A stretch of 64,000 nt of DNA from Paragorgia papillata (GCA_035771165.1 JAWNZC010000285.1:1912501-1976500), one strand, 5' to 3'. Positions 42,380 to 50,359 are shown, counted from the first letter of the stretch. Notes: generated from the letters alone by a model not told the origin. A program made the numbers and translations.

Positions 42380-42619
42380 TTAATAGTTATTAAAAAATTC
42401 ATCTTCATCTTCAAAATCTTCTGGCATCAAAAGATCAAAATCTGCCCATAAATGATAACAATGGTTTTCATTGTAATTTTTGGTATCGTATTTACTGTAT
42501 AACAACCAAAGTTTGTATCCTTCATAACTTCCTTTTGAAATTAAAAAAATAAGTTTTCCAATATTAAACCAGTTTTTACTTCCAAAAATACATTCTGTTG
42601 CATGGGTGGTAACAATCAT
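42380..42619 (-). CDS. Small PriCT-like protein, 79 residues
   Basis: WFNIGKLIFLISKGSYEGYK, then LWLLYSKYD and YNENHCYHLW, resembles the PriCT_2 region of the element's own primase (LWHLFSQKCPEKYDEGECDKFW and FSIGTIIHYAS) though in permuted order. The tail is very acidic. It may be a split-off partner of the primase or a regulator that mimics its C-terminal domain. That is inference from a short similarity. Confidence 0.45.
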   Translation of the reverse strand: MIVTTHATECIFGSKNWFNIGKLIFLISKGSYEGYKLWLLYSKYDTKNYNENHCYHLWADFDLLMPEDFEDEDEFFNNY

Positions 42620-42683
42620 ATTTATTTTTTCCTAACAAAATTTCATTCCTGTAAAGAAATGAAGTTTTAAAGATTTTAAAAAT

Positions 42684-43034
42684 TTAGAGATCATATTTCG
42701 AAAGATCCTTGAAAACTGTTTTTGACTTGGTAACTTTTTCTTTACTTTCTTCTGGTTCTTTCTTCCATTTGGAGTAAGTAATGTAGGTGGTAATTAAGGC
42801 CGCCACTGTTCCAATTATTGCACAAGTTGTAGGGATACTTGTTTCATTTTTTTCTTCTGGATCTTCTGCTCTCTCCTTTTCCATTTTGGCTTTTTTTCTT
42901 AGTTTTGCTTCCTTACTTATTGCAGCAAGTTTTTTTCCTTGTGCGACTCTTTTGGGGTTTTTAACATGGACAGGAGGAGGGGTTTTTGTAATGGTTTGCT
43001 CCTGTTTTTGTTCCGGTTCTGGTTTTTGTTCCAT
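42684..43034 (-). CDS. Basic membrane protein with KNPKRVxxGKKLA motif, 116 residues
   Basis: A Pro/Gln/Glu-rich start is followed by VKNPKRVAQGKKLAAISK and a Lys/Arg/Glu-rich helix, then one membrane segment (TTCAIIGTVAALITTYITY) and a charged tail. Short proteins with an NPKRVxxGKxLA motif recur in Polinton-type elements, in my recollection. A DNA- or membrane-associated virion protein is likely. CCATTAAATAA precedes the ATG. Confidence 0.55.
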   Translation of the reverse strand: MEQKPEPEQKQEQTITKTPPPVHVKNPKRVAQGKKLAAISKEAKLRKKAKMEKERAEDPEEKNETSIPTTCAIIGTVAALITTYITYSKWKKEPEESKEKVTKSKTVFKDLSKYDL

Positions 43035-43071
43035 TTATTTAATGGTTTTGTTATAATTTGCTATAATTTGT

Positions 43072-43222
43072 TTAACAACTAGTTGAAATTTGTTCAAACA
43101 ACTAGTTAAAATTTGTTTGACAACTAGTTAAAATTTGTTTGACAACTAGTTAAAATTTGTTTGACAACTAGTTCAATAACTAGTTATAATTTATTCAAAC
43201 AGCTAGTTTAAAATTTGCTTGC
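43072..43222. repeat. Iteron-like array of AACTAGTT palindromes, ~22-bp period
   Basis: Seven ACTAGTT or CTAGTT words occur, most spaced 22-23 bases apart, in units like CAACTAGTTAAAATTTGTTTGA. The array fills the gap between the primase stop and the next gene's start. Repeated palindromes of this kind can bind a dimeric protein; a replication-origin or regulatory role is possible. Confidence 0.85.
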
Positions 43223-43226
43223 CACT

Positions 43227-44282
43227 TCATAGATACAGTTTTATAACCCTCTTATGTTTTTTCCTTTTCTCAGCAGAAATTAAACTCGCATAATGAATTA
43301 TTGTCCCTATTGAAAAATTTGTTCCAACAGGGTTTTCCCAAAATTTGTCGCACTCACCTTCGTCATATTTTTCAGGACATTTTTGGGAGAATAGGTGCCA
43401 AAGGTTTTTCCCATATTCTTCTCCATGGGTTTCGTTGTAAAGTGCAAAACCAACAGCCCTCCACTTTGTATAGTCCTCAGAAACATCATCTGGCATCTGT
43501 TCGATATAGTTTTGTAATTCTTCTTCGCTTTTTTTAACATGATCATCATCAAAGTTAACAACTGTTACACATTCTACCTTTTGTTCAATTTCTGGTAAAA
43601 AAGATAGTTTGTTGACAAAGGTATGTTTCTTTTGTCTTACAGAGAGAAAATATATTAATTCATGGTCAGAATATTGACTCGCTACATGATCTCTCTTTTC
43701 TTCAATGATGTAACTTAAAAGATATGGATCTGACTCGGGACTCTTTTTAGAACCATACAAAAACCAGTTTCCAGCGATTATGGAGTTGTCAAGTTGGAAT
43801 GTTGTTTTTTCTTGCACAAGTTTGTTTATGTACAATCTTTCCCCCCTTGTTAACCAAACATATGGAAAATGTAAATGAAAACCATTTTTATAAGTTTCAT
43901 CTTTAAAATATCCTGGTTTTTCCAAAACAAAACAGTCCAAGTTTGTTTGGTCAACAAGAAGTTTTTTCAATATTTTTTGGAACAGTTTTGCCAATTTTAA
44001 GACTTTCTTTTCAGAATATAATGGTTTTGGTTTAGAAATCTTTTTACTTAGATCAATGTCAACAATAACGGGACCAATGTCTGTTGTTCTTTCCAAAAGA
44101 TATTTGTTAAAATTTCCGGATCTTGACAAAAATGTGTAGGCCCTTGTGTATCTTTTAAGTAGATCCTCTTCATCTTTTACAGAATATGATCTTTTGTTGA
44201 AAATATCCATATGTGTAATGTTTTCTTTGCTGAAACTTTCATACAACAAAGACGATAATGTGTTTGTTTTAAACTTAGACAT
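43227..44282 (-). CDS. Archaeo-eukaryotic primase with PriCT_2 domain, 351 residues
   Basis: Catalytic-site motifs of the AEP fold are visible: VDIDLS (DxD, residues 75-77), NGFHLHFP (His 136 and 138), QLDNS (Asp 165) and NWFLYGSKK (about 172-180). The C-terminal part (about 280-335; WRAVGFALYNE, LWHLFSQ, FWENP) matches PriCT_2, which usually links a primase to a D5-type helicase. No helicase domain follows. A primase is unexpected in an element with a protein-primed polymerase. It could make primers for repair or lagging synthesis. GATATAATAAAAGAGA precedes the ATG. Confidence 0.75.
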   Translation of the reverse strand: MSKFKTNTLSSLLYESFSKENITHMDIFNKRSYSVKDEEDLLKRYTRAYTFLSRSGNFNKYLLERTTDIGPVIVDIDLSKKISKPKPLYSEKKVLKLAKLFQKILKKLLVDQTNLDCFVLEKPGYFKDETYKNGFHLHFPYVWLTRGERLYINKLVQEKTTFQLDNSIIAGNWFLYGSKKSPESDPYLLSYIIEEKRDHVASQYSDHELIYFLSVRQKKHTFVNKLSFLPEIEQKVECVTVVNFDDDHVKKSEEELQNYIEQMPDDVSEDYTKWRAVGFALYNETHGEEYGKNLWHLFSQKCPEKYDEGECDKFWENPVGTNFSIGTIIHYASLISAEKRKKHKRVIKLYL

Positions 44283-44316
44283 TCTCTTTTATTATATCTT
44301 TTTCTTTTTTTCTTTT

Positions 44317-45498
44317 TCAATTAATTTTTAACATGTTAATTTCAACATCACGAACATCAAAAAACAAAAAGGTATAGTCATCTCCAACAGAACCAGAATA
44401 ACAATGTAAAGATACTTTGGTTCCCTTTATTATGGTTGCAATGGCTTCGCAAAATATATGGTGGGGTTTGGTTTCAAAATATGTTTTACCCATGGTTAAG
44501 GTTTCCAAATCTGCAAGTTTGTTTGATCTTATATTAACATCTCCATGGTAAAGATCAGTTTTAAGGTCAAAATATGATCTATATGAAGAAGCCCACCAAC
44601 CAGTTTGTTTGGATTGTTGGTCTATTTTGTGTCCATCTGGCTCTAGTGTAAACCAATATTTTATTAAAAATTTTCCAGATTCTGTTGCGGTAAATGTTAG
44701 CAAAGTACTTTTGTTATTTGAGTTATCCCAACTACCCGCTTTATAGCTTGTTTTGCCACTGCCTTTTCTATACTTTATCACCTGTGTAAAATTTCCGGCT
44801 TGTCCTGTGGCTCCTGTAACACCTCTTAAACCTCTAAGACCTCTTTGCCCAGTTGACCCTTTTGATCCTGGAAGCCCTTGGACTCCTTGGTCACCTTGGT
44901 TCCCTTTGTTACCCTTTGCACCATCATCGCCAGGATCTCCTTTGTCTCCCTTTTGTGCAGCTGCCCCCGTCATTCCTTTGTCGCCTTTGTCGCCTTTGTC
45001 ACCTTTGGAACCTTTTGCACCAGCGGTTCCATGGTCGCCTTTGTCGCCTTTTGTTCCTTGGGATCCTGTTACACCAGCCAACCCAGTGTTACCTCTGTCG
45101 CCTTTTAAACCTTGGACTCCTCTAATACCAGTATCTCCTTTGTCTCCTTTGGTCCCTTGCAAACCCCTGTCGCCTTTTGGTCCTGTGTTACCTTGGTCCC
45201 CTTTGTCGCCTTTTTGTGCTGCTGTGCCTGTTGGACCTGTTAAACCTCTATCTCCTTTGTTGCCCTTGTCTCCTTTGTCGCCTTTGTTTCCTTTTACACC
45301 TGAAGACCCTTGCAAACCTTGTGGTCCTGTGTTACCTTGGTCTCCTTTGACCCCTTTTGGTCCTTGGGATCCTGTTGCACCTGTTAACCCTCGATCGCCT
45401 TTGTCGCCTTTTGCGCCTGTATCTCCTTGTTCCCCTTGTTCTCCATCTGCTCCTCCGTAAGAATAATCTGGGTCATCATATCCATAGTAATAACTCAT
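44317..45498 (-). CDS. Collagen-like fibre protein, 393 residues
   Basis: After MSYYYGYDDPDYSYGGADG comes a run of roughly 70 Gly-X-Y triplets (about residues 20-235), rich in GDKGDxG, with a few breaks. The C-terminal 150 residues are beta-rich and could be a trimerising knob. The architecture suggests a triple-helical fibre with a binding head. It shares its first seven residues with the neighbouring lectin-like protein. CATATAAATAAAC precedes the ATG. The antisense Pro-rich frame is an artefact of the Gly-X-Y repeat. Confidence 0.85.
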   Translation of the reverse strand: MSYYYGYDDPDYSYGGADGEQGEQGDTGAKGDKGDRGLTGATGSQGPKGVKGDQGNTGPQGLQGSSGVKGNKGDKGDKGNKGDRGLTGPTGTAAQKGDKGDQGNTGPKGDRGLQGTKGDKGDTGIRGVQGLKGDRGNTGLAGVTGSQGTKGDKGDHGTAGAKGSKGDKGDKGDKGMTGAAAQKGDKGDPGDDGAKGNKGNQGDQGVQGLPGSKGSTGQRGLRGLRGVTGATGQAGNFTQVIKYRKGSGKTSYKAGSWDNSNNKSTLLTFTATESGKFLIKYWFTLEPDGHKIDQQSKQTGWWASSYRSYFDLKTDLYHGDVNIRSNKLADLETLTMGKTYFETKPHHIFCEAIATIIKGTKVSLHCYSGSVGDDYTFLFFDVRDVEINMLKIN

Positions 45499-45667
45499 GT
45501 TTATTTATATGAAGTTTAAATGTTTGGGCAAGGGAACAAGATCTTAAAAAAAAAGACGTTACAAACTTTGGATAAGAAAACCATGATAATATTTATAACT
45601 TTGGACAAGGAAACAAGATCATCATGTTCAAAACTCAAAAAGACGTTACAAACTCATTAATCATTAT

Positions 45668-46492
45668 TTATATGAAATTTCCATATTCCTTCATCATGTC
45701 CTTATTAATTTTTACAATCTCGTCTGGCAATAATGGTCCATGAACGATCTTAATCCCATATATTTTTCCTTTCAGTTGGGTACTATTTGATGGGGTTCCA
45801 CTCAATCTTTTATTTAAAAAAACAGATCCAAATGGACTACCTATATCTGCTAAATCCGATTTAAAATCTGATCCTGTCTCCTTTTTAGCATTTACGTAAA
45901 CACAGGAACCAGTCCCCAACCAATGGCAGGAAACCAAGTGTTTGCTAAGAATGCTATGGGGTCCAACAATATCAAAAGTTTTTTTAGTGTTTTGCCTTAC
46001 ACCACCAATTATCATTTTGGAGTAAGAGTATGATTTGAAACTAACATATTTATCATAATTACCATTATCATTCCCAATAAGATAACACCAATCGTCGGGA
46101 ACAGATGTATCTACTACCGCGCAAACAACAAAAACAGAAACATCATTAAACTGCATTTCAGTGTTACAAAATAACATGTAGTTTCCTCCTGTGTTTTCAA
46201 TGTAATCTGTACCTGGACCAACGGCATCTGAGCCAAATGTTGGAGCAATGGTTTTATCATCTTGCCATAAAACAGAGTTTCCACTCCGTGCTTGGGTTAT
46301 TCTTTTTACCCCGCTAGATATTTCAAAGGTTTTGACAGCTTTTGTTATGTTAAGGTCAAAAACTGTTTTGTAATTTTCATCAGGTGTTATGGAAAGGTTT
46401 TTTAACTTTCGTTCAATTTCTTTGATTTTTTTCTCCATGTCAACATCTTCAAATGATCTTCTTTGTCTACCATATCCATAATAATAACTCAT
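45668..46492 (-). CDS. Lectin-fold (LamG/ConA-like) protein with MSYYYGY tag, 274 residues
   Basis: The N-terminus MSYYYGYGRQRR is followed by a short coiled coil (about 19-36) and a beta-sandwich-like domain from about 75 onward. That domain ends GKIYGIKIVHGPLLPDEIVK, a strand-helix ending seen in LamG/concanavalin-like domains. Such domains bind glycans. The shared MSYYYGY tag with the collagen-like gene suggests that both attach to the same virion site. CCTAAATAAATA precedes the ATG. Host binding is inferred only. Confidence 0.6.
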   Translation of the reverse strand: MSYYYGYGRQRRSFEDVDMEKKIKEIERKLKNLSITPDENYKTVFDLNITKAVKTFEISSGVKRITQARSGNSVLWQDDKTIAPTFGSDAVGPGTDYIENTGGNYMLFCNTEMQFNDVSVFVVCAVVDTSVPDDWCYLIGNDNGNYDKYVSFKSYSYSKMIIGGVRQNTKKTFDIVGPHSILSKHLVSCHWLGTGSCVYVNAKKETGSDFKSDLADIGSPFGSVFLNKRLSGTPSNSTQLKGKIYGIKIVHGPLLPDEIVKINKDMMKEYGNFI

Positions 46493-46506
46493 TATTTATT
46501 TAGGGT

Positions 46507-46563
46507 TTAAAGTGTTTCATAACCAGAGTCCGAATCTTCATCTGTTTCATAACCAAAATTCAT
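46507..46563 (-). CDS. Possible 18-residue acidic peptide
   Basis: A tiny frame (MNFGYETDEDSDSGYETL) lies in the gap between two larger genes, a few bases after TTAAATAAAT. The GYET word occurs twice. Too short to judge; listed because the gap otherwise holds no gene. Confidence 0.2.
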   Translation of the reverse strand: MNFGYETDEDSDSGYETL

Positions 46564-46668
46564 TGTTTCATATTTATTTAAAAATTTTTAACATTTTTGT
46601 TAAAGATTTTTTTGTTTTTTTTAAAAGTTCATTTGTGGTCTCTTCTGTAAATTTGGGTCCTTTGGTTT

Positions 46669-47085
46669 TTAGTACCAAGGTTTCCTGTTTGTTGTTTTCT
46701 TTGGAGTTTTCTTTGGAGTTTTTAATGATGGTTTTCTTCTTTCATGATATTCTTCAATCTCTCTTTCAATTCTTTCAATTCTTGCTATTCTTCCATTTCT
46801 AAGATCATCAACAAGATCAAGTGTTCTCTCTGTTCTGTCATAAGTGTCATATAATATTTGTTTATGGTATTCTACCAACATTTTTGCATCTTTAATTATA
46901 TCGCATATGTCGGATAACTCTTCAACCATTTCTTCCATTCTTTCTGTTGATGCTTCTAGTAGTTTGGCAATCATTGAGTCCACTATTTTGAATACTAATT
47001 CTTGTAGTTTGGAGGGATCTTTTATTAGGAGTCCGAGTTGATATTTTGTTTCTTCAAAATTTCTAATTGTTTCATTTGAGTTCAT
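46669..47085 (-). CDS. Coiled-coil protein with basic tail, 138 residues
   Basis: Almost wholly helical with heptad-like Glu/Leu/Ile spacing, it ends in a Lys/Thr/Pro-rich tail (KTPKKTPKKTTNRK) that could bind DNA. No family recognised. Confidence 0.55.
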   Translation of the reverse strand: MNSNETIRNFEETKYQLGLLIKDPSKLQELVFKIVDSMIAKLLEASTERMEEMVEELSDICDIIKDAKMLVEYHKQILYDTYDRTERTLDLVDDLRNGRIARIERIEREIEEYHERRKPSLKTPKKTPKKTTNRKPWY

Positions 47086-47152
47086 TCTTGTTCTTTTAAT
47101 TTTTTATGAAAAAAATAATTCAATTTACAAACATTTTAAAAAATGTTGTTTC

Positions 47153-47353
47153 TCAAAAAACTGTATCATATACACCTGTTCTAACTAACATTTGGACTTT
47201 TGTTTCGCCTGGGTGTATATAATTACAAACTGTTTTAGGGTGTGTACTTTTGTTAAAATATATAATGTTTGGTTTTCCACCTGGATATTTTGTAAAACCA
47301 ACCCACATACATCCTTCTCTGTCTGGACATAAGTTACTTCGTTTGTTATTCAT
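47153..47353 (-). CDS. Small protein next to right terminal repeat, 66 residues
   Basis: The ATG lies 23 bases inside the right inverted repeat, after TTTAAATAA. Two Cys early (CPDREGC) and one later might bind a metal. No domain recognised. It is the outermost right gene. Confidence 0.5.
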   Translation of the reverse strand: MNNKRSNLCPDREGCMWVGFTKYPGGKPNIIYFNKSTHPKTVCNYIHPGETKVQMLVRTGVYDTVF

Positions 47354-47376
47354 TTATTTAAATTTAAAAAATTTCG

Positions 47377-47820
47377 AAAACCCAATCCCAAAAACTCCCG
47401 AAAACTTTCGAAACCCCAACCCCAAAAAAAACCCCATAATCCTTTGCGAAAAAATTTGGCGACCCATCCCAGAATCCTTTGCAAACATGTCCCAGGACCC
47501 GAACCAGGATTTTAGAAACCCAATCCCAAAAACTCCCAAAAACTCCCGAAACCCCAACCAAAAACCCAATCCCAAAAACTCCCGAAAACTTTCGAAACCC
47601 AAACCCAAAAAAAAACCCAGAATCCTTTGCGAAAAATTTCGAAACCCGAACCCGAAAAAAACCCAGAATCCTTTGCGAAAAATTTTAAAACATGTCCCAG
47701 GATCCGAACCAGGATTTTAGAAAATTTCGAAACCCAAACAAAAAAAATTTGGGAGAGGGGTGGGGTTAGGTTTTCATCTCTTTTACAAAAATGTCCCAGG
47801 AACCGCATTATAACACTACT
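47377..47820 (-). repeat. Polinton right terminal inverted repeat, 444 bp
   Basis: It is the inverted copy of 27800-28243, with the same repeated CGCAAAGGATTCTGGG words on the minus strand. The tip TAACACTACT is followed by GACCTC (47821-47826), the target duplication. Confidence 0.95.
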
Positions 47821-48201
47821 GACCTCTGCCCTCCACCACCTCCAACAGCCCTCAACACTTCAAACCCTCCTGATCCTTTTAGCTTTGGGAATTTTTCTTC
47901 CATGAATTTTCTAAGTTCTTCATGAGAAGCATTTTTGTTTGGAAATACAACTTTAACTTTTCCAAGCCCTGCTGCCATAAGAGTGTCAAGTCTGTCTCTG
48001 TCAGGTGTGTGTGACTCATCACACCGGCCCAAAATACAAATTTCATGTGTCCACGTTTCAAGTGGCTGAAACCTCAAAGGGACATAGCCTTTCAGTGGCT
48101 TCTTTTTGGGTGGTTGCTCCGTATCAGGTGAAGATCTTGAATTAGATGCTGTTATGCGTGGACGTGTAACATTCCTTGAGCACAGTCCTGGAAATGCTTT
48201 T
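47821..48201 (-). CDS. 5' part of HECT-gene exon 2, right of the Polinton
   Basis: Acceptor TTTTAG at 48202. The frame reads KAFPGLCSRNVTRPRITAS, later LGRCDESHTPDRDR, VVFPNKNASHEELRKF and GGFEVLRAVGGGGGQR, then meets the Polinton. These phrases recur in the N-terminal region of invertebrate G2/M-phase-specific E3-like proteins as I recall them. The domain has no known biochemical role. Translation into the element ends at a TAA four codons past the junction. Confidence 0.85.
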
Positions 48202-48603
48202 CTAAAATTAATTATCAAATGAATAAACTAAAATATTTATTCATTGGATTTATGTCAATAATATAGTGAATATACATTTTATGTAAAATACATAATATAA
48301 TTGAGCTTGACTATCCATTTTTATTTAAGCTTATAGCAAGAAATTACAGTTATTTATATAAAGCTTACGTATTTTAATAAAGTTTTTATACTATAGTGAT
48401 TCAATATCGAAGTGCACAGATGACGTCTAATTCATGTCTGTCTGAGTTTGTAATTTATTCTTGCACTTCCAACAGAAAAAAAATGGCTCATTAGGAATCC
48501 CTGGAGATTTAATTTCGGTTTGTTTGTCTGACTTTTGGTTTACAAAAAGCGCTTTGCTATTTAAACTTACATTTACTGCGTCTGCATATTTATAAATACA
48601 TAC
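48202..48603 (-). other. Intron 1 of the HECT gene
   Basis: Donor GTATGT at 48603-48598, acceptor TTTTAG at 48207-48202. No feature recognised inside. Confidence 0.7.
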
Positions 48604-48767
48604 CTGAAATCACGCTGGGCAGCATCAACAAAGCTTTGTTGTCCTGAAGTGGTAGGCAAAGTAGAAGGTACACTGGGTGGTTGAGTTTCATTCAAGGGCG
48701 AATTTTCAATTTGATCCAGAGCAGTTCTTAAAACTGACACAACATGCTTAACAGCTGAGTCCGCCAT
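48604..48767 (-). CDS. First coding exon of the HECT gene
   Basis: The start ATG at 48767 gives MADSAVKHVVSVLRTAL, an amphipathic helix, then a Ser/Pro/Thr-rich linker ending AAQRDF at donor GTATGT. It joins exon 2 in phase. An in-frame ATG further upstream (48830) would extend it but lies in the inverted-repeat promoter region. Confidence 0.75.
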
Positions 48768-48796
48768 TATTCCGAAAATATGGCTGCCGATCGCGT

Positions 48797-49169
48797 GGTC
48801 AGAGCCACTGATCTCAAATAATAGACTCATTATACTGGATAGAGCATCCGGTGCTCGCTGTGAAGTCGGAATAAATTAGCGGCGGCCATTTCAGGTGGGA
48901 CCCACTTGGGTTTCATACAGCCACTTTTAAGTTCTCCCATAGCGACAGGTACATGTCACAAAAATTTAGCTGGTTTTCATTAAAAATCCAATGATTTAAA
49001 GCGAAAACCAGAGGCGAAAACTATGATTCAGCAATATTGTGGGTCCCACCGGATATGGCCGCCGCGAGATTTTTAGCCTCACTTCCGACTTCAATTTTTG
49101 CCACGCGCGAAACAATAGATGCTCTATCCAGTATAATGAGTATATTATTTGAGATCAGTGGGTCAGAGC
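48797..49169. repeat. Inverted repeat at the HECT gene 5' end
   Basis: Arms 48797-48906 and 49039-49169 are inverted copies with indels. Shared words are ACTGATCTCAAATAATA, CTCATTATACTGGATAGAGC, GAAGTCGGA and GCGGCGGCCAT. About 130 bases separate them. The left arm lies 30-140 bases upstream of the ATG and probably includes promoter or 5' UTR, so part of the promoter has been duplicated in the other direction. Confidence 0.8.
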
Positions 49170-49184
49170 CCGCATTATGTGAAG

Positions 49185-49562
49185 TACGATCGAATGGCAT
49201 GAAGTACGACCGAATGGCATAGACCACGATCGAATGGCATAGGGTGTACGATCGAATGGGATGAGGTGTACGAAATGTACGAACGAATGGAATGGGGTGT
49301 ACGAACGAATGGCTCAATGGCATAGAACACGATCGAACGGCATGAGGTGTACGATCGAATGGCATGAAGTACGATCGAATGGCATAGACCACGATCGAAT
49401 AGCATGAGGTGATGAGGTGTACGATTGAATGCTACGAAGTACGATCGAATGGCATAGGGTGTACGAACGAATGAAATGAGGTGTACGAACGAATGAAATG
49501 AGGTGTACGAACGAATGAAATGGGGTACGAACGAATGTCATTTTTGTCCGGAATACCCCTCC
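49185..49562. repeat. Minisatellite, inverted relative of the 13.4-kb array
   Basis: Units such as GTACGATCGAATGGCATGAG repeat to about 49540. The right border GTCCGGAATACCCCTCCATA is the inverted form of the 13.4-kb array's left border. Relative to its downstream gene (HECT, minus strand) the array has the same orientation as the 13.4-kb array has to the integrase-core gene. Confidence 0.9.
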
Positions 49563-50359
49563 ATAAAGTATGAATCGTAGTCAATTCTTAATTGTGATGT
49601 ACTAGACGTTGTTGAAATGATGATAAAAGTTTTTGAAAGCAAATTAATCGAGTCGTTGCGTAGACGATTTCATATTCTGACGAAGCAATTTATATGGCCA
49701 ACATGTCTGATCGAGCTTCATAAAATGACAAGACTGTGCGTTGCCGAATAGAAATGGATGACCTTCTTCTAAGACAACAAAGTTAGCTTCATGGTCAAGC
49801 AACAATGCCCAAAACCTATGGTAGTCCACGAGCGAAATATGCTATTAAATAACATATTGTCGATGTAGATGACAAATAGTCAAATGTCAGTGACAGGCTA
49901 TGTTGAGAGCGTGAACTGGCAAGTCTATATACAGTATTAATGGAGTAAAATTGTATGCTGCTCATACAAAATCTGTGTTATGAATGTGCAAACATTTATT
50001 GTACCTTTTACTGCATGTATGCATATGTCTTGAAGAACAATTAATGTATGGTTGCTCTTATAATTTTGATGACATAATTTGCTGGACATCTTTTTCATTC
50101 ACTAATAAATTTTACAGCAGTAATACTCGAGATGCTTGTTATCTCAAGCGATTTTCTTTACCTTCTAACTATATTGCATTATTGTTTGACAAATTGTTGT
50201 AACGAAAATATTTAAATACTGTATTAACTTACTCAAAGTTAATAAAGTTAATAAGTCAAATTTTGTGAGTTGTTATATAGTTATGTTAATTTGATTGACC
50301 TACTTAAAGCTTTACTACCATACTTTGACTATAGCTTTTAGTACCATAGCTTTAATAGT
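49563..50359. other. No gene recognised
   Basis: This is AT-rich intergenic sequence with no supported coding region, RNA gene or repeat. Confidence 0.5.

Larger units (their letters stand above)
27800..47820 (-). mobile_element. Polinton/Maverick (adintovirus-like) element, 20,021 bp
   Basis: Ends are AGTAGTG...CACTACT with 444-bp terminal inverted repeats and a six-base target duplication GACCTC on each side, as expected for Polinton integrases. Core genes: protein-primed family B DNA polymerase, rve integrase, FtsK/HerA-type packaging ATPase, major capsid protein and a probable minor capsid protein, in the usual capsid block. About twenty further frames include a primase, fibre-like proteins and membrane proteins. 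Most genes are on the minus strand; two long frames and one small frame (32313-38908) are on the plus strand. All recognised frames are intact and the inverted repeats look identical where compared, so the copy is probably young. I see no adenain-like protease. It is an animal endogenous virus-like element and is described here only. Confidence 0.95.
18270..48767 (-). pseudogene. HECT-type E3 ubiquitin ligase gene (G2/M-phase-specific E3-like), interrupted by a Polinton in exon 2
   Basis: Coding segments, 5' to 3' on the minus strand: 48767-48604, 48201-47821, [Polinton], 27793-27667, 25014-24905, 21865-21817, 21186-21120, 20691-20557, 20124-19598, 19417-19078, 18508-18270. Every junction has GT-AG signals and matching phase. 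Counting the target site once, the sum is 2,139 bases, or 713 codons including the stop. The product would carry an N-terminal region of unknown function (with LGRCDESHTPDRDR and VVFPNKNASHEE), a small zinc finger, a CUE-like helical motif and a C-terminal HECT domain with its catalytic Cys (about residue 678), 34 residues from the end. As it stands, translation enters the Polinton repeat after codon 181 and stops within four codons. Symbol withheld because orthology to G2E3 is unproven. Confidence 0.82.

Noticed and set aside
43072..43222. CRISPR-like repeat array in the Polinton
   Set aside because: The period is only ~22 bp with no variable spacers; an iteron-like tandem repeat fits better.
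44753..45460. 235-residue Pro-rich plus-strand frame
   Set aside because: It is the antisense of the Gly-X-Y collagen repeat (GGN codons give CCN on the other strand).
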